Below the pieces are notes generated by a model that did not search any database, was not told the DNA's origin, and saw nothing but the letters and a program-made list of their open reading frames with translations. Below, in pieces: positions 50,201 through 59,700 of a DNA stretch of 64,000 bases. This DNA is from Streptomyces sp. SAJ15 (GTDB lineage Bacteria; Actinomycetota; Actinomycetes; Streptomycetales; Streptomycetaceae), in NCBI RefSeq assembly GCF_007595705.1, contig NZ_NISY01000004.1:186001-250000 (forward strand), in the 5' to 3' direction. The translations under genes were made by a program, and so were the position numbers. Within the stretch, counting starts at the first letter, position 1, and each line of letters opens with the position of its first letter.

Positions 50201-53200
50201 TCCGTCACCTGGGCCGCCTGTGACGTGGCCGACCGGGAGGCGCTGGCCGGTGTGCTGGCGGCGATCCCGGCCGCCCATCCGTTGACCGGTGTGCTGCACA
50301 CCGCGGGTGTGCTGGACGACGGCACGATCGGCTCGCTCACCCCCGAGCGGCTGGCGAAGGTGCTGCGTCCGAAGGTGGACGCGGCCTGGAACCTGCATGA
50401 GCTCACCCGTGAGTTCGACCTCGCCTCCTTCGTCCTGTTCTCCTCGGCCGCCGGTGTGTTCGGCAACGCGGGGCAGGGCAACTACGCCGCCGCGAACGCC
50501 TTCCTGGACGCGCTGGCCCAGCACCGTAGGGCCGCCGGTCTGGCCGGTAGCTCGCTGGCGTGGGGTCTGTGGGCGGACGAGGGCGGTATGGCCGGTGAGC
50601 TGGCCGAGGCCGATGTGTCCCGGATGAGTCGGGGCGGCGTGGACGCGCTGACCGCCGCCGAGGGCCTGGAACTCCTCGACGCCGCCGGCCGCAGCGCCGA
50701 CGCGGTGCTGATCCCGATGCGGCTCGACATGGCCGCGCTGCGGGCCCGCGCCGCCTCCTCCGGCGCGGTGGCGCCGCTGCTGCGCTCCCTGGTCCGGCTG
50801 CCGGGCCGCCGCGCCGCCGAGGGCGCCACGGCGTCCGGCGCGCTGGCCCAGCGGCTCGCCGGCCTGGGCGAGACAGAACAGCAGGGTGTCCTGCTGGAGC
50901 TGGTCCGCACCCAGGTGGCGGCCGTGCTCGGCCACGACTCCGCGGACGCCGTGGAACCCCACCACTCCTTCCGTGAGCTGGGCTTCGACTCGCTGACGGC
51001 GGTGGAGCTGCGGAACCTCCTCGGGGCGGCGACGGAGCTGCGGCTGCCGGCGACGCTGGTCTTCGACTACCCGACGCCGACGGTGCTGGCGGACTTCCTG
51101 CGCGCCGAGCTGGTGGGCGCGGTGGCGGACGCGGCCGGTCCGGTGGTCGTGGCCGCCGTGGACGACGAGCCGATCGCGATCGTGGGTCTGGGCTGTCGTT
51201 ACCCCGGTGGTGTGGAGACGCCGGAGGACCTGTGGCGGCTGGTCATGGAGGGCCGGGACGCGATCTCGGAGTTCCCGACCGACCGCGGCTGGGACCTCGA
51301 CGCGCTGTATCACGAGGACCCCGACCACCCCGGCACCTCGTACACCCGTGAGGGCGGATTCGTCGACGAGGCGGGCTACTTCGACCCGGCGTTCTTCGGG
51401 ATCTCGCCCCGTGAGGCGCTGGCGATGGACCCGCAGCAGCGGCTGCTGCTGGAGACGTCCTGGGAGGCGTTCGAGCGGGCGGGCATCGACCCGGGCGCGC
51501 TGCGCGGGAGCCGTACCGGCGTCTTCGCGGGCGTCATGTACCACGACTACGCCTCCTCGCTGCCGGCGCTGCCGGAAGGCGTCGAGGGGTTCGTCGGGAC
51601 GGGTAACGCGGCGAGTGTGATCTCGGGTCGGCTGGCGTACACCTTCGGCCTGGAGGGCCCGGCGGTGACCGTCGACACGGCCTGCTCCTCCTCGCTGGTC
51701 GCCCTGCACCTCGCCGTGCAGGCGCTGCGCAACGGCGAGTGCGAGCTGGCGCTCGCGGGCGGTGTGACCGTGATGGCGACCCCGGCTCCCTTCGTGGAGT
51801 TCAGCCGGCAGCGCGGCCTGGCGGCCGACGGTCGCTGCAAGGCGTTCTCCGCCGACGCGGACGGCACCGGCTGGTCCGAGGGCGCGGGCATGCTGCTTGT
51901 GGAGCGGCTCTCCGACGCCCGGCGGCACGGTCACCCGGTCCTCGCCGTGGTGCGCGGCTCCGCGATCAACCAGGACGGCGCGAGCAACGGTCTGACGGCG
52001 CCGAACGGCCCGTCGCAGCAGCGCGTCATCCGGCAGGCCCTGGCCAACGCCCGGCTGACCGCGTCGGAGATCGACGTGGTCGAGGCGCACGGCACCGGCA
52101 CCACGCTGGGTGACCCGATCGAGGCGCAGGCGCTGCTGGCCACCTACGGTCAGGAGCGGCCGGAGGGGCAGCCGCTGTGGCTGGGCTCCTTCAAGTCGAA
52201 CGTGGGCCACACCCAGGCCGCGGCCGGCGTCGGCGGCATCATCAAGATGGTCATGGCGATGCGCCACGGCGTGCTGCCGAAGACGCTGCACGTGGACGAG
52301 CCGTCGCCGCACATCGACTGGTCGGCGGGTGAGGTCTCGCTGCTGGCCGACGCGGTGGTCTGGCCGGAGACCGGCCGCCCGCGGCGCGCCGCGGTGTCCT
52401 CCTTCGGCTTTAGCGGCACCAACGCGCACACGATCATCGAGCAGGCCCCGGTCGCCGAGGAGCGGGCCGTGGCGCCCGCCGCCGTGACGCCGCCGGTCGT
52501 GGCCCTGCCGCTCTCGGCGAAGACGGCCGAAGCGCTGCGCGCCCAGGCCGACCGGCTCGGCCGCCACCTCGCGGACCGTACGGACGCGTCACCCGCCGAC
52601 CTGGGCTACTCGCTGGCGACGACCCGTGCCGCCCTGGACCACCGTGCGGTGGTCGTGGGCGCGGACCGGGAGACGCTGGTGGCGGGCCTGGAGGCGCTGG
52701 CGGGCGGCGAGTCGGCCGCGGGCCTGGTCGAGGGTTCGGTCGCCGACGGCAAGACGGCGATCCTGTTCACCGGTCAGGGCAGCCAGCGGCTGGGCATGGG
52801 CCGTGAGCTCTACGCGGCGTACCCGGCCTTCGCGGAGGCGCTGGACGCGGTCTGCGACGAGCTGGACCGGCACCTGGAACACCCCCTCAAGACCGTGGTG
52901 TTCGGCGAGGACGCCGAGCTGCTGAACCAGACCGGCTACACCCAGCCGGCCCTGTTCGCGATCGAGGTGGCCCTGTACCGCCTGGTCGAGGGCTGGGGGC
53001 TCACCGCCGACTTCCTCTCCGGTCACTCGATCGGCGAGCTGGCCGCCGCGCATGTCGCGGGTGTGCTCTCGCTGGCGGACGCGGCGAAGCTGGTGACCGC
53101 GCGCGGCCGGCTGATGCAGGCGCTGCCGGCCGGCGGCGCGATGATCGCGGTGCAGGCGTCGGAGGACGAGGTCCTGCCGCTGCTCACCGACGGTGTCAGC

Positions 53201-56200
53201 ATCGCGGCCCTCAACGGCCCGCGGTCCGTGGTGATCGCGGGTGACGAGGACGCGGCTGTCGAGATCGCGAGCGGCTTCGAGGCGCAGGGTCGTAAGACCA
53301 AGCGGCTCACCGTCTCGCACGCCTTCCACTCGCCCCGTATGGACGCGATGTTGGACGACTTCCGGGCGATCGCGGAGACCCTCACCTACGCGGCCCCGCG
53401 CATCCCGATCGTCTCCAACCTCACCGGCGCCCTGGTCTCCGCCGAGGAGATCACCAGCCCGGACTTCTGGGTGCGCCACGTCCGGGAGGCGGTCCGCTTC
53501 CTCGACGGGATCCGCGCCCTGGAGGAGCACGGCGTCACCACCTTCATCGAGCTCGGCCCCGACGGAGTACTCACCGCCATGGCACAGGACTGCGCCACCG
53601 ACCCCGACGGGGCGGCCTTCGCCGCCGCCCTGCGCGCCGGCCGCCCCGAGCCGGAGGCGCTCGCCGCCGCCGTGGCCCGGGCGCAGGTCCGGGGCGTGCC
53701 GGTGGACTGGGCGGCGTTCTACGCGAACACCGCCGCCCGCCGGATCGACGACCTGCCCACCTACCCGTTCCAGCGCCAGCGCTACTGGCTGGAGGCCCCG
53801 GCCGGCGCCGCCGGCGACGTGGCCTCGGCCGGGCTGGGGTCGGCCGACCACCCGCTGCTGGGCGCGGCGGTGGACCTGCCCGACTCCGACGGCCTTCTCT
53901 TCACCGGACGGCTCTCGCTGCACAGCCACCCCTGGCTGGCCGACCACGCCGTCATGGACACCGTGCTGCTCCCCGGCACGGCCCTGGTGGAGCTGGCCGT
54001 GCGCGCCGGCGACCAGGTCGGCTGCGACCTGCTGGAGGAGCTGACCCTGGAGGCGCCGCTGGTGCTTCCGGCGCGCGGCGGCGTCCAGCTGCGGGTCACC
54101 GTCGGCGAGCCCGACGAGGCGTCCGGGCGGCGCGCGCTGCACGTCTACTCCCGCCCCGAGGACGCCTCGGACGAGCCGTGGACCCGGCACGCGGCCGGCG
54201 CGCTCGCGGTCGGCGGCACCGCCGCCCCGGCGGCCGTGCCGGGGGAGTGGCCCCCGGCCGACGCCGAGGCGGTCGAACTCGACGGCTTCTACGACGCCTT
54301 CGCGGCCCTCGGCCTCGGCTACGGGCCCGTGTTCCAGGGGCTGCGCGCCGCCTGGCGGCGTGGCGACGAGGTGTTCGCCGAGGTCGCGCTGGGCGAGGCG
54401 CAGCAGGCTGAGTCCCGGGCGTACGGGCTGCACCCGGCGCTGATGGACGCCGCCCTGCACGCGGTGGGCCTCGGTGGCTTCTTCGCCGGAGAGGACGAGG
54501 GCGAGGCCGCCGGGCGGGCCCGGCTGCCGTTCGCGTGGGACGGGGTGCGGCTGCACGCCGTCGGCGCCTCGGCGCTGCGGGTGCGGGTCTCACCGGCCGG
54601 CTCGGGCGCGGTGGCGCTGGCGGTCGCCGACGAGGCCGGCGCGCCGGTCGCCTCGGTCGACTCGCTCGCGCTGCGACCGCTCGACGCCGAGCAGTTCACG
54701 GCCGGCCGGGCCGCGCACCACGAGTCGCTGTTCCGCGTCGACTGGGCCGCCCTGCCCGCGCCGGCCGCGTCGCCGGCCGCGGAGGCCGGCGCGTACGCGG
54801 TCCTCGGCGGCGACGAGCTGAAGGTGGCCGCCGCGCTGGAGGCCGCCGGTGTCGACACCGTGAGCCACGCGGATCTGGCCGCCCTCGCGGCGGCCGTGGA
54901 CGCGGACGGGATCGCCCCGGACGTGGTGCTGCTGCCGTCGCTGCCCGACCTGGCCACCGCCGGCGACACCGCGGCCGCGGCGCACGCCGTCACCGGCCGG
55001 CTGCTGTCCCTGGTGCGGGAGTGGCTGGCGGACGAGCGGTTCGCCGACTCCCGGCTGGTGCTGCTGACCCGTGGGGCCGTGGCCGTGGGCGACGGAGTGG
55101 CGGGCGACGGCGACGAGGCGGCCCCGACGGAGGCGGCCTGGGACCTCACGCACGCCGCCGTCTGGGGCCTGGTCCGCTCGGCGCAGGCCGAGCACCCGGG
55201 CCGGTTCGTCCTGGTGGACGTGGCGGCCGACGGCGCCGGCGCCGCCGGCGCGCTGCGGGAGCTGCCCGCCGTGCTGGCGACCGACGAGCCGCAGCTCGCG
55301 CTGCGCGGCGACACCTGGCACGCCCCGCGCCTGGCGCGGGTGGCCTCGCTCGCCGAGGAGACCGTGCCGGCCTTCGACGCGGCGGGCACCGTGCTGGTCA
55401 CCGGCGCCAGCGGCACCCTGGGCGGGCTGCTGGCCCGGCACCTGGTGGCCGAGCGCGGCGTGCGGCACCTGCTGCTGACCAGCCGTCGGGGCGCCGAGGC
55501 GGCGGGCGCCGCCGAACTCGCGGCGGAGCTGACCGCGGCCGGCGCGCAGGTCACCTGGGCGGCCTGCGACGCGGCCGACCGCGAGGCGCTGGCCGCGCTG
55601 CTCGCCGCCATCCCGGCGGAGCACCCGCTCACCGCGGTGATCCACGCGGCCGGTGTGCTGGACGACGGCATCGTCGAGTCGCTCACCCCCGAGCGGCTGG
55701 CCAAGGTGCTGCGGCCCAAGGTGGACGCCGCGTGGAACCTGCACGAGCTCACCCAGGACCTGGACCTGTCGGACTTCGTGCTGTTCTCCTCGGCGGCCGG
55801 CGTCTTCGGCAACCCGGGCCAGGGCAACTACGCGGCGGCCAACGCCTTCCTGGACGCGCTGGCGGCGTACCGGCGCGCCCAGCACCGCCCGGCCGTCTCC
55901 CTGGCCTGGGGCCTGTGGGAGGACGAGGGCGGCATGGCGGCCACGCTCGCCGAGGCCGACCGGCAGCGGATGAACCGCGGCAGCATGGGCGCGCTGAGCG
56001 ACGCCGACGGGCTGGCCCTGTTCGACGTGGCCTGCCTGTCCGAGCACGCCCTGCTGATCCCGGCCGCGCTCGACCTCGCGGCGCTGCGCGCCCAGGCGAC
56101 GACCGGTGTGGCCCCGCTGCTGCGCGGGCTGATCCGGACCCCGGTGCGGCGCGCCGCGGCCGGCGGCGCGGGCGCGGCGGCGGAGGCGGAGAGCCTCGTC

Positions 56201-56707
56201 GAGCGGCTCGCCGGAATGGCGGCGGCCGAGCGGGACCGCTTCCTGCTCAACCTGGTCTGCGGCCAGGTGGCGACCGTGCTCGGGTACGGCGGTGCCGGCG
56301 CCATCGAACCGGGCGCGGCCTTCAAGGAGCTGGGCTTCGACTCGCTCACCGCGGTGGAGCTCCGCAACCGGCTCGGCGCGGCCACCGGGCTGCGGCTGCC
56401 GGCGACGCTGATCTTCGACTACCCGACGCCCGAGGCGCTCGCCGACCATCTGCGCGCGGCGCTTCCGGTCGGCGACGGCGGCCCGTCGGTCTTCGGCGAA
56501 CTCGACCGGCTGGAGGCCGCCCTGGCCGGAGCCGCGGACGACAGCGTCACCCGCTCGCGGATCACGATGCGCCTCCAGGCCCTGATGGCCAAGTGGAACG
56601 AGGCGCAGGAAGCGACGGCCGACGCCGAGACCGGCGACGACGACCTCGCATCGGCAACCGACGACGAGCTGTTCGACCTGCTCGACGACGAACTCGGCTC
56701 CTCCTGA
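35252..56707 (+). CDS. Type I polyketide synthase, four KS-AT-DH-KR-ACP modules (gene 4, polyene builder)
   Basis: This 7151-residue protein has four modules of the same layout, with KS starting near residues 34, 1788, 3543 and 5305. AT, DH, KR and ACP follow in each, and an acidic docking tail (7070-7151) ends in FDLLDDELG. All ATs carry GHSIGE and HAFH (malonyl-CoA). DH His residues are 962, 2718, 4472 and 6232, each followed by HPALLD or HPALMD with the catalytic Asp. All four KRs have LDD and intact Ser, Tyr and Asn. Each module should add a trans C=C, so the protein extends the chain by a conjugated tetraene. Modules 2 and 3 share long exact DNA blocks, evidence of recent duplication. 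GGGGA (35239-35243) lies eight bases before the ATG. An in-frame GTG at 35258 would place the first KS Cys at residue 206, as in genes 2 and 3, so it is an alternative start. Gene 3 ends 50 bp upstream, so the two are probably co-transcribed. Confidence 0.98.
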   Translation: MAVANEEKYLDYLKRATTDLREARRRLREVEEREQEPIAIVAMSCRYPGGVRTPEELWELVARGGDAVSPYPVNRGWGEDVLFDPDPETGHESYVREGGFLHDAADFDPTFFGISPREALAMDPQQRLLLETTWEAFERAGIDPTTLRGSKTGVFAGLMYHDYASRLYSAPEDVEGFLGNGSTGSIASGRVSYTFGLEGPAVTVDTACSSSLVALHLAAQALRTGECTLALAGGVTVMSTPGTFTEFSRQRGLAIDGRCKSFAAAADGTGWGEGVGMLLLERLSDARRNGHPVLALVRGSAINQDGASSGLTAPNGPSQQRVIRQALASARLSAGQIDAVEAHGTGTTLGDPIEAQALLATYGRNRSADQPLWLGSVKSNLGHTQAAAGVAGIIKMVMAMRHGVLPKTLHVDEPTPNVDWTAGAVELLTETRPWPETGQPRRAAVSSFGISGTNAHTVLEQAPEPEPADTPEEPAAAPATALPLWTLSAKSRDALRDQAANLLTHLAAHSDQSLVDLGHSLATGRAAFEHRAAVVADDRAGLVQALEALTRDEPAPGLVHGKVATGKRAFLFTGQGSQRAGMGRELYAAVPAFAAALDAVCAELDKHLGRPLKDVLFGDDPEPLHQTGYTQPALFAVEVALYRLVEGWGLKPDFLSGHSIGELAAAHVSGVLSLEDAATLVAARGRLMQALPTGGAMIAVQATEDEVLPLLTDGVSIAALNGPRSVVIAGDESAAVEIADGFERQGRKTKRLTVSHAFHSPHMDGMLAEFRRVAAGLSYAAPQIPIVSNLTGDLVTAEEITDPEFWVRHVREAVRFLDGVRALEARNVTTFIELGPDGVLTAMAQDCLSREDATLVAALRAGRPEPRSLAAALAGAHVNGVSPDWHAVFAGTGAARVDLPLYAFQRETYWLDTGYLTGDMASAGLGAADHPLLGAAVSLADTDGFLYTGRLALDTHPWLADHAVAGSVLLPGTAFVELAIRAGDQVGCDLLEELTLEAPLVLPEDGGVQFQLSVGAPDDSGRRTLAVYSRDEDAAADEPWVRHASGLLATAVVAPSHDLSAWPPAGATPLPLDGLYEGLAEAGLAYGPVFQGLTSAWRLGDEVFAELELPEQAAADAGLFGLHPALLDSALHAVALGGLIDGADGARLPFAWSGVSLHAVGASVLRVRLAATGADGVSLAVADGTGRAVLSVDSLVLRPVSAEQISGARDARHDSLFRLDWAEVSATATAAAGGRWALLGPDTLNLAATAGERIDAHADLTGLTEAIAAGAPAPDDVLVTFAPGADTDPATVHAAARRALALVQAYLADERLADSRLVVLTSGAVATGPVESVTDLTHSAVWGLVRSAESENPGRFVLIDLDGDDAPRALPAALASGEPQLAVREGTPRAPRLARAAVPSTDAAAERYDAEGTVLVTGASGTLGGLFARHLVTEHGVRRLLLVSRRGGAAPGAEELAAELGALGASVTWAACDVADREALAGVIAAIPAEHPLTAVVHTAGVLDDGVIGSLTAERLERVLRPKVDAAWNLHELTRELDLSAFVLFSSAAGVFGGAGQANYAAANAFLDALAAHRRAAGLPASSLAWGLWAAEAGGMAGELDEADVSRMNRAGVAALSATEGLGLFDASARSDEALLVPVRLDLAAVRAQAASPDDVAPLLRGLVRVRARRTAQGAASSGALAQRLAGLGEAERFDVLLELVRTQVAAVLGHGSGDAVDPERAFRDLGFDSLTAVELRNRMNAVTGMRLPATLVFDYPTSEVLARHLRDELTGSAAQAGAVARTAAVDDEPIAIVAMSCRYPGGVRTPEELWQLLVAGQDAVSEFPTDRGWDLESLYHPDPEHPGTSYTREGGFLHDAAQFDPTFFGISPREALATDPQQRLLLETSWEAFERAGIDPVTLRGSRTGVFAGVMYHDYATLVEQAPDGGGEGALGSGSTGSIASGRVAYTFGLEGPAVTIDTACSSSLVALHWAIQALRAGECELALAGGVTVMATPGTFVGFSRQGGLSADGRCRAFSAEADGTGWAEGAGMLLVERLSDARKNGHPVLAVVRGSAVNQDGASNGLTAPNGPSQQRVIRQALASAGLSAAEVDAVEAHGTGTTLGDPIEAQALLATYGQERDGDRPLWLGSIKSNMGHTQAAAGVAGIIKMVMAMRHGVLPQTLHADQPSPHVDWSAGAVELLTEPLPWPETGRPRRAGVSSFGISGTNAHTIIEQAPVDEPTPAASDETPAADIGVVSWTLSGRSADALRAQAERLLAHVAGRAELSPQDVGHSLATGRTAFDHRAVVVAEDRAGLLSGLEALAEGRNAAAGLVTGSVANGKAAFLFTGQGSQRLGMGRELYAAYPVFAAAFDAVCAELDPHLERPLKDVVFGDDVATLDQTGYTQPALFAIEVALFRLVEAWGVKADFLSGHSIGELAAAHVAGVLSLVDAAKLVAARGRLMQALPVGGAMIAVQASEDEVLPLLTEGVSIAALNGPQSVVIAGDEDAALKIASGFEQQGRKTKRLTVSHAFHSPRMDAMLEDFRAVAETLSYAAPRIPIVSGLTGALVSVEEITTADFWVRHVREAVRFLDAVRALEAQNVTTFIELGPDGVLTAMGQECAQGEDVAFVSALRKDRGEAGALVAAVARAHVRGVKVDWSALSIGTGASRVDLPTYAFQRERYWPELPASRVSGTAGLGLATVEHPLMGAAVPLAGGEELLLTGRIGLDTHPWLADHAVAGSVLLPGTAFVELAIRAGDQVGCDLLEELTLEAPLVLPEDGGVRLQLSVGAPDASGRRSLAVYSRHEDAAADESWLRHASGLLGSGAATPSYDLSAWPPAGASDLSVEGLYEGMAELGLGYGPVFQGLKSAWRLGGEVFAELELPEEARAEAGLFGLHPALLDSALHAVGLGGLIEGEDGARLPFAWSGVSLHAVGASVLRVRLASTGAEGVSLAVADGAGRAVLSVDSLVLRPVSVEQISGAARGGRQDSLFRVDWVTVPATVSSAPVPPSRWAVLGSAEPARRVVGDQVAAYADLAELAAAVESGEVPEFVFVAPSAAAGEGTAAATHTATAETLALVREWLGAERFAGSRLVVLTSGAVAADPVEPVTDLPGAAVWGLVRSAESENPGRFVLVDIDGRDDSIRVLPTALTSGEAQLAIRTGAVRAPRLARADVTADSVREFAAGGTVLVTGASGTLGGLVARHLVAEHGVRHLLLVSRRGGDAPGAGELADELGSLGASVTWAACDVADREALAGVLAAIPAAHPLTGVLHTAGVLDDGTIGSLTPERLEFVLRPKVDAAWNLHELTRDLDLSAFVLFSSAAGVFGNAGQGNYAAANAFLDALAQHRKAAGLAGSSLAWGLWADEGGMAGELAEADVSRMSRGGVDALTAAEGLELLDAAGRSAEPLLVPIRLDLAALRAQAADGALPALLSGLVRVPARRAAEGATASGALARRLAGLDEAEQHGVLLELVRTQVAAVLGYAGAETVEAERSFRELGFDSLTAVELRNLLGAATELRLPATLVFDYPTPTVLADFLRAELVGAVADAAGPVVVAAVDDEPIAIVGLGCRYPGGVETPEDLWRLVMEGRDAISEFPTDRGWDLDALYHEDPDHPGTSYTREGGFVDEAGYFDPAFFGISPREALAMDPQQRLLLETSWEAFERAGIDPGALRGSRTGVFAGVMYHDYASLLERVPEGVEGFLGTGNAASVISGRLAYTFGLEGPAVTVDTACSSSLVALHLAVQALRNGECELALAGGVTVMATPAAFVEFSRQRGLAADGRCKAFSAEADGTGWAEGAGMLLVERLSDARKNGHEVLAIVRGSAINQDGASNGLTAPNGPSQQRVIRQALANAGLSATEVDAVEAHGTGTTLGDPIEAQALLATYGQERDGGRPLWLGSIKSNMGHTQAAAGVAGIIKMVMAMRHGVLPKTLHVDEPSPHIDWSAGEVSLLADAVAWPETGRPRRAAVSSFGFSGTNAHTIIEQAPADESTPVEREAAPGADAGVLPWTLSAKTADALRAQADRLRGHLADRADVIPVDLGYSLATTRAALDHRAVLVAQERAGFLTALDALAEGRNAAAGLVTGSVANGKAAFLFTGQGSQRLGMGRELYAAYPVFAEAFDAVCTALDEHLERPLKDVVFGADAELLDQTGFTQPALFAVEVALFRLVEAWGVKADFLSGHSIGELAAAHVGGVLALADAAKLVAARGRLMQALPVGGAMIAVQATEDEVLPLLTDGVSIAALNGPRSVVIAGDEDAAVTIAGTFETQGRKTKRLTVSHAFHSPRMDAMLEDFRAVAETLSYEAPRIPIVSGLTGALVTAEEITSPDFWVRHVREAVRFLDAVRALEAQGVTTFVELGPDGVLSAMAQECVTGEGAAFAAVLRAGRPEAESLVAAVARAHVRGVKVDWAAYYAGTGAARVALPTYAFQRKRYWPEVSPAGLAGTAGLGLGTVDHPLVGAVVPLAGVEGLVLTGRIGLDTHPWLADHAVMGSVLLPGTAFVELAIRAGDHIGCELLEELMLEAPLVLPEDGGVRLQLSVGAPDASGRRSLAVYSRHEDAAADEPWLRHASGLLAEGTTPAAFDLSAWPPAGATPLSVDGLYEGLAGVGLGYGPVFQGLKSAWRLGGEVFAELELPKEARADAGLFGLHPALLDSALHAVGLGGLIEGEDGARLPFAWSGVSLHAVGASVLRVRLASSGAEGVSLAVADGAGRPALTVDSLVLRPVSADQIDGAARGGRQDSLFRLEWTEPVAATAPDTALGDRWAVLGTDAFGLAAADSAIPVHPELSALAEAVEAGTAAPREVFFACAAADDAADGGPAAVHRAAAEALALVQAWLADERFADTRLVLLTSGAVATGADEPVTDLAGAAVWGLVRSAQSENPGRFVLVDLDGTGGSLRALPAALASDEPQLALRDGAWRAPRLTRALHATAESADSVREFAAGGTVLVTGASGTLGGLVARHLVAEHGVRHLLLVSRRGGDAPGAVELTGRLAEFGASVTWAACDVADREALAGVLAAIPAAHPLTGVLHTAGVLDDGTIGSLTPERLAKVLRPKVDAAWNLHELTREFDLASFVLFSSAAGVFGNAGQGNYAAANAFLDALAQHRRAAGLAGSSLAWGLWADEGGMAGELAEADVSRMSRGGVDALTAAEGLELLDAAGRSADAVLIPMRLDMAALRARAASSGAVAPLLRSLVRLPGRRAAEGATASGALAQRLAGLGETEQQGVLLELVRTQVAAVLGHDSADAVEPHHSFRELGFDSLTAVELRNLLGAATELRLPATLVFDYPTPTVLADFLRAELVGAVADAAGPVVVAAVDDEPIAIVGLGCRYPGGVETPEDLWRLVMEGRDAISEFPTDRGWDLDALYHEDPDHPGTSYTREGGFVDEAGYFDPAFFGISPREALAMDPQQRLLLETSWEAFERAGIDPGALRGSRTGVFAGVMYHDYASSLPALPEGVEGFVGTGNAASVISGRLAYTFGLEGPAVTVDTACSSSLVALHLAVQALRNGECELALAGGVTVMATPAPFVEFSRQRGLAADGRCKAFSADADGTGWSEGAGMLLVERLSDARRHGHPVLAVVRGSAINQDGASNGLTAPNGPSQQRVIRQALANARLTASEIDVVEAHGTGTTLGDPIEAQALLATYGQERPEGQPLWLGSFKSNVGHTQAAAGVGGIIKMVMAMRHGVLPKTLHVDEPSPHIDWSAGEVSLLADAVVWPETGRPRRAAVSSFGFSGTNAHTIIEQAPVAEERAVAPAAVTPPVVALPLSAKTAEALRAQADRLGRHLADRTDASPADLGYSLATTRAALDHRAVVVGADRETLVAGLEALAGGESAAGLVEGSVADGKTAILFTGQGSQRLGMGRELYAAYPAFAEALDAVCDELDRHLEHPLKTVVFGEDAELLNQTGYTQPALFAIEVALYRLVEGWGLTADFLSGHSIGELAAAHVAGVLSLADAAKLVTARGRLMQALPAGGAMIAVQASEDEVLPLLTDGVSIAALNGPRSVVIAGDEDAAVEIASGFEAQGRKTKRLTVSHAFHSPRMDAMLDDFRAIAETLTYAAPRIPIVSNLTGALVSAEEITSPDFWVRHVREAVRFLDGIRALEEHGVTTFIELGPDGVLTAMAQDCATDPDGAAFAAALRAGRPEPEALAAAVARAQVRGVPVDWAAFYANTAARRIDDLPTYPFQRQRYWLEAPAGAAGDVASAGLGSADHPLLGAAVDLPDSDGLLFTGRLSLHSHPWLADHAVMDTVLLPGTALVELAVRAGDQVGCDLLEELTLEAPLVLPARGGVQLRVTVGEPDEASGRRALHVYSRPEDASDEPWTRHAAGALAVGGTAAPAAVPGEWPPADAEAVELDGFYDAFAALGLGYGPVFQGLRAAWRRGDEVFAEVALGEAQQAESRAYGLHPALMDAALHAVGLGGFFAGEDEGEAAGRARLPFAWDGVRLHAVGASALRVRVSPAGSGAVALAVADEAGAPVASVDSLALRPLDAEQFTAGRAAHHESLFRVDWAALPAPAASPAAEAGAYAVLGGDELKVAAALEAAGVDTVSHADLAALAAAVDADGIAPDVVLLPSLPDLATAGDTAAAAHAVTGRLLSLVREWLADERFADSRLVLLTRGAVAVGDGVAGDGDEAAPTEAAWDLTHAAVWGLVRSAQAEHPGRFVLVDVAADGAGAAGALRELPAVLATDEPQLALRGDTWHAPRLARVASLAEETVPAFDAAGTVLVTGASGTLGGLLARHLVAERGVRHLLLTSRRGAEAAGAAELAAELTAAGAQVTWAACDAADREALAALLAAIPAEHPLTAVIHAAGVLDDGIVESLTPERLAKVLRPKVDAAWNLHELTQDLDLSDFVLFSSAAGVFGNPGQGNYAAANAFLDALAAYRRAQHRPAVSLAWGLWEDEGGMAATLAEADRQRMNRGSMGALSDADGLALFDVACLSEHALLIPAALDLAALRAQATTGVAPLLRGLIRTPVRRAAAGGAGAAAEAESLVERLAGMAAAERDRFLLNLVCGQVATVLGYGGAGAIEPGAAFKELGFDSLTAVELRNRLGAATGLRLPATLIFDYPTPEALADHLRAALPVGDGGPSVFGELDRLEAALAGAADDSVTRSRITMRLQALMAKWNEAQEATADAETGDDDLASATDDELFDLLDDELGSS
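35355..40570 (+). other. Gene 4 module 1: KS-AT(malonyl)-DH-KR-ACP
   Basis: KS about 35355-36640 (Cys codon 35873-35875; GASSG replaces the usual GASNG). AT about 36950-37790 (malonyl). DH about 38030-38870, His codon 38135, Gly at His+4 (classical motif), Asp codon 38633. KR about 39480-40070, complete, LDD. ACP about 40340-40570. Predicted trans double bond. Confidence 0.92.
40612..45835 (+). other. Gene 4 module 2: KS-AT(malonyl)-DH-KR-ACP
   Basis: KS about 40612-41900 (ALATDPQQ where the sister KSs have ALAMDPQQ), AT about 42220-43060 (malonyl), DH about 43300-44140 (His codon 43403, classical HxxxGxxxxP), KR about 44755-45350, complete, ACP about 45605-45835. Its DH, KR and ACP share exact or near-exact DNA blocks with module 3. 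Confidence 0.92.
44729..45975 (+). repeat. Duplicated KR-ACP-KS segment, copy 1 (gene 4, modules 2/3)
   Basis: Contains three blocks identical to copy 2: 44729-44877 (149 bp, = 50012-50160), 45269-45414 (146 bp, = 50552-50697) and 45740-45975 (236 bp, = 51026-51261), with diverged stretches between. The offset is 5283 for the first two blocks and 5286 for the third, about one module length. High but imperfect identity continues to about 46255. Confidence 0.9.
45880..51118 (+). other. Gene 4 module 3: KS-AT(malonyl)-DH-KR-ACP
   Basis: KS about 45880-47165 (GLGCRYPGG variant, near-identical to the next KS), AT about 47475-48320 (malonyl), DH about 48560-49400 (His codon 48665, HxxxGxxxxP), KR about 50035-50630, complete, ACP about 50890-51115. 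Predicted trans double bond. Confidence 0.92.
50012..51261 (+). repeat. Duplicated KR-ACP-KS segment, copy 2 (gene 4, modules 3/4)
   Basis: Partner of 44729-45975. The matching blocks cover the KR nucleotide-binding region, the end of the KR and the ACP-to-KS junction; the sequence between them differs, a mosaic expected from duplication plus gene conversion. Confidence 0.9.
51166..56460 (+). other. Gene 4 module 4: KS-AT(malonyl)-DH-KR-ACP
   Basis: KS about 51166-52450, AT about 52752-53590 (malonyl), DH about 53845-54690 (His codon 53945; Asp at His+4, unlike modules 1-3 of this protein), KR about 55385-55975, complete, ACP about 56240-56460. Sixth and last of the consecutive DH-KR modules. 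Confidence 0.92.
52079..52278 (+). repeat. 200-bp KS tract shared with gene 1 module 2
   Basis: Partner of 5039-5238, one mismatch. Both encode the unusual GSFKSNVGH variant (most other KSs here have GSIKSN or GSVKSN), so the match is not simply conserved protein sequence. Confidence 0.9.
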
Positions 56708-56759
56708 AGGGGAGCGCACCGAACTGATGAGCATGACCTCCCCTTTCGCAAGGAGCCGA
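56694..56759 (+). promoter_or_regulatory. Nested stem-loop hiding the gene 5 ribosome binding site
   Basis: Outer stem: TCGGCTCCT (56694-56702) with AGGAGCCGA (56751-56759), nine perfect pairs. Inner stem: AAGGGGAG (56707-56714) with CTCCCCTT (56738-56745), eight perfect pairs. The outer right arm contains most of the AAGGAG ribosome binding site (56750-56755) of gene 5. The gene 4 stop codon (56705-56707) sits between the two left arms, so a ribosome finishing gene 4 would open the structure. This fits translational coupling of gene 5 to gene 4. Confidence 0.6.
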
Positions 56760-56768
56760 CGGCAATGA
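56727..56768 (+). other. Possible 13-codon leader ORF before gene 5
   Basis: ATG 56727 runs 13 codons (MSMTSPFARSRRQ) to TGA 56766-56768, overlapping the gene 5 ATG as ATGA. An SD-like AAGGGGAG (56707-56714) lies 12 bases upstream, inside the stem-loop. It may be chance; no conservation can be tested here. Confidence 0.2.
56750..56755 (+). promoter_or_regulatory. Ribosome binding site of gene 5
   Basis: AAGGAG, nine bases before ATG 56765, is the clearest ribosome binding site in the window. It is buried in the stem-loop at 56694-56759. Confidence 0.7.
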
Positions 56769-59700
56769 ACAAAGACGCAGCTGGGAGTAAGGGCGCGCCC
56801 GTGAACAACGAGGACAAGCTTCGCGACTACCTCAAGCGGGCGACGGCCGACCTGCGTCAGGCCCGCCGCCGGCTCCGCGAGGTCGAGGACCGGCACCAGG
56901 AGCCCATCGCGATCGTCGCGATGAGCTGCCGCTACCCGGGCGGGGTGCGCACCCCCGAAGACCTGTGGCGGCTGGTCGCGGGCGGCGAGGACGCCGTCTC
57001 CGGCTTCCCGACCGACCGCGGCTGGGACCTCGAGACCCTCTACGACGCCGACCCCGACCAGGCCGGATCCAGCTATGTCAGCGAGGGCGGATTCCTCTAC
57101 GACGCCGGCGCGTTCGACCCGACCGTCTTCGGGATCTCGCCGCGTGAGGCGCTGGCGATGGACCCCCAGCAGCGGCTGCTGCTGGAGACGTCCTGGGAGG
57201 CGTTCGAGCGGGCCGGCATCGACCCCACCTCGATGCGCGGCAGCCGCACCGGCGTCTTCGCCGGCGTGATGTACCACGACTACACCTCGCGGCTGGACTC
57301 CGTGCCCGAGGGCGTCGAGGGCTTCCTGGGCACCGGCAGCTCCGGCTCCATCGCCTCCGGCCGCGTCTCCTACGTCTTCGGCCTGGAGGGGCCGGCGGTC
57401 ACCGTCGACACGGCCTGCTCCTCCTCGCTGGTGACCCTGCACATGGCGGTGCAGGCACTGCGCGCCGGCGAGTGCTCGCTGGCGCTGGCCGGCGGTGTCA
57501 CCGTGATGGCGACCCCGTCCACCTTCACCGAGTTCAGCCGGCAGCGCGGGCTCGCCGCCGACGGCCGCTGCAAGCCCTTCGCGGCCGCCGCGGACGGCAC
57601 CGGCTGGGGCGAGGGCGTCGGCATGCTGCTGGTCGAGCGGCTGTCCGACGCGCAGCGGAACGGCCACCCGGTCCTCGCGATCGTGCGCGGCTCCGCCGTC
57701 AACCAGGACGGCGCCAGCAACGGCCTGACCGCCCCGAACGGCCCGTCGCAGCAGCGCGTCATCCACCAGGCGCTCACCAACGGCCGGATCTCCGCCGAGG
57801 ACGTGGACGCCGTCGAGGCGCACGGCACCGGCACCACCCTCGGCGACCCCATCGAGGCGCAGGCCCTCCTCGCCACCTACGGCCAGGACCGGCCGGCGGA
57901 GCAGCCGCTGCTGCTGGGCTCCATCAAGTCCAACATCGGCCACACCCAGGCCGCCGCCGGTGTCGCCGGCATCATCAAGATGGTCAAGGCCATCGAACAC
58001 GGGGTGCTGCCCAGGACCCTGCACGTCGACGAGCCGACCCCGCACGTCGACTGGTCGGCGGGCGCCGTCTCGCTGCTCACCGAGAACACCCCGTGGCCGG
58101 AGACCGGCCGGCCGCGCCGCGCCGCCGTCTCCTCCTTCGGCTTCAGCGGCACCAACGCCCACACCATCCTGGAGCAGGCCCCCGCCCCGGAGCAGGACGA
58201 GACCGCGGCCGCCGAGGAGCGGCCGCCGGCCGTGACCACGGCTCCCGGGGTGCTGCCGTGGCCGGTGTCCGGCAAGAGCGCCGCCGCGCTGCGCGAGCAG
58301 GCCGAGCGGCTGCTGACGCGGCTGACCGCCGACCCGGCGCTCCGCCCCGTCGACGTGGGCCTGTCGCTGGCCACCACCCGCGCCGCCCTCGACCACCGCG
58401 CCGTGGTCCAGGGCGCCGACCGCGAAGCGCTGCTGACCGGCCTGGAGGCCCTGGCGGCCGGCTCGATGGCACCCGGCGTGGCACAGGGTTCGGCCGTCGG
58501 CGGCCGGGTCGCCTTCGTCTTCCCGGGCCAGGGCTCGCAGTGGGCCGGGATGGCGGTGGAGCTGATGGACGCCTCGCCGGTGTTCGCGGCCCGGATCGAG
58601 GAGTGCGCCGCCGCCCTCGCGGAGTTCTGCGACTGGTCGCTGGTGGACGTCCTCCGGGGCGTGGACGGCGCGCCGTCGCTGGAGCGCGTCGACGTCGTCC
58701 AGCCGGTCCTCTTCGCCGTGATGGTCTCCCTGGCGGAGCTGTGGCGCTCCTTCGGCGTCCAGCCGGCGGCCGTCGTGGGCCACTCACAGGGCGAGATCGC
58801 CGCCGCGTGTGTGGCGGGGATCCTGGCCCTCCAGGACGCGGCGCGGGTCGTCGCGCTGCGCAGCCAGGCCATCGGCCGCGTCCTGGCCGGCAAGGGCGGC
58901 ATGGTCTCCATAGCCCTCCCGGTGGCCCAGGTCCGCGAGCGGATCGCGGTCTGGGGCGAGGACCGTGTCTCGGTGGCGGCCGTCAACGGCCCGTCCTCCG
59001 TGGTGGTCTCCGGTGAGCCGGAGGCCCTCGACGAGCTGATCGCCTCGTGTGAGAAGGACGAGGTCCGGGCCCGTAAGGTCCCGGTGGACTACGCCTCGCA
59101 CTCCGCGCAGGTCGAGCTGCTCCGCGACGAGCTGCTGAAGCTCCTCCCGGTGACGCCGCGCGCGGCCGAGGTGCCGTTCCTGTCCACCGTCACCGGCGAG
59201 TGGGTCGAGGGTCCCGAGCTGGACGCCGGCTACTGGTTCACCAACCTCCGTCAGACCGTCGAGCTGGAGTCGGCCGTGCGCCGCCTGCTGGACGAGGGCT
59301 TCGGCGCCTTCATCGAGTCCAGCGCCCACCCCGTGCTCGCCATGGGCGTGCAGGAGACCGCCGAGGACGCGGGCAGCGAGGCCGCGGCCCTGGGCTCGCT
59401 CCGCCGCGACGAGGGCGGCCTCGACCGCTTCTACACCTCGCTGGGCGAGGCGTGGACCCGCGGCGTGGCCGTCGACTGGAGCACGGTCTACGAGGGCACC
59501 GGCGCCGCGCGCGTCGAACTCCCCACCTACGCCTTCCAGCACCAGCACTACTGGCTGGAGTCCGGCGGCGCCGCCGAGGCCGCCGCCCCGGCGGTCGACC
59601 CGGTCGAGGCCCGCTTCTGGGAGGCCGTGGAGCGCGAGGACTGGCAGGCGCTCGCCACCGAGCTCGCCGTCGACGGCGACGAGCGGGTCAGCGCGCTGCT

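Noticed and set aside
34907..52567. A 17.6-kb stop-free frame on the minus strand opposite genes 3 and 4, and similar long minus frames at 19644-35105, 14476-19539 and 58784-62965
   Set aside because: They mirror the codon frame of the PKS genes; in very GC-rich coding DNA stop codons are rare on the opposite strand. The translations are low-complexity Gly/Arg/Gln/Val/Leu with no recognisable domain and no ribosome binding site.
2995..55975. Enoylreductase in the DH-KR modules
   Set aside because: I looked for the ER nucleotide-binding signature between DH and KR. The inter-domain stretch matches only the KR structural subdomain, and the spacing is too short for an ER.
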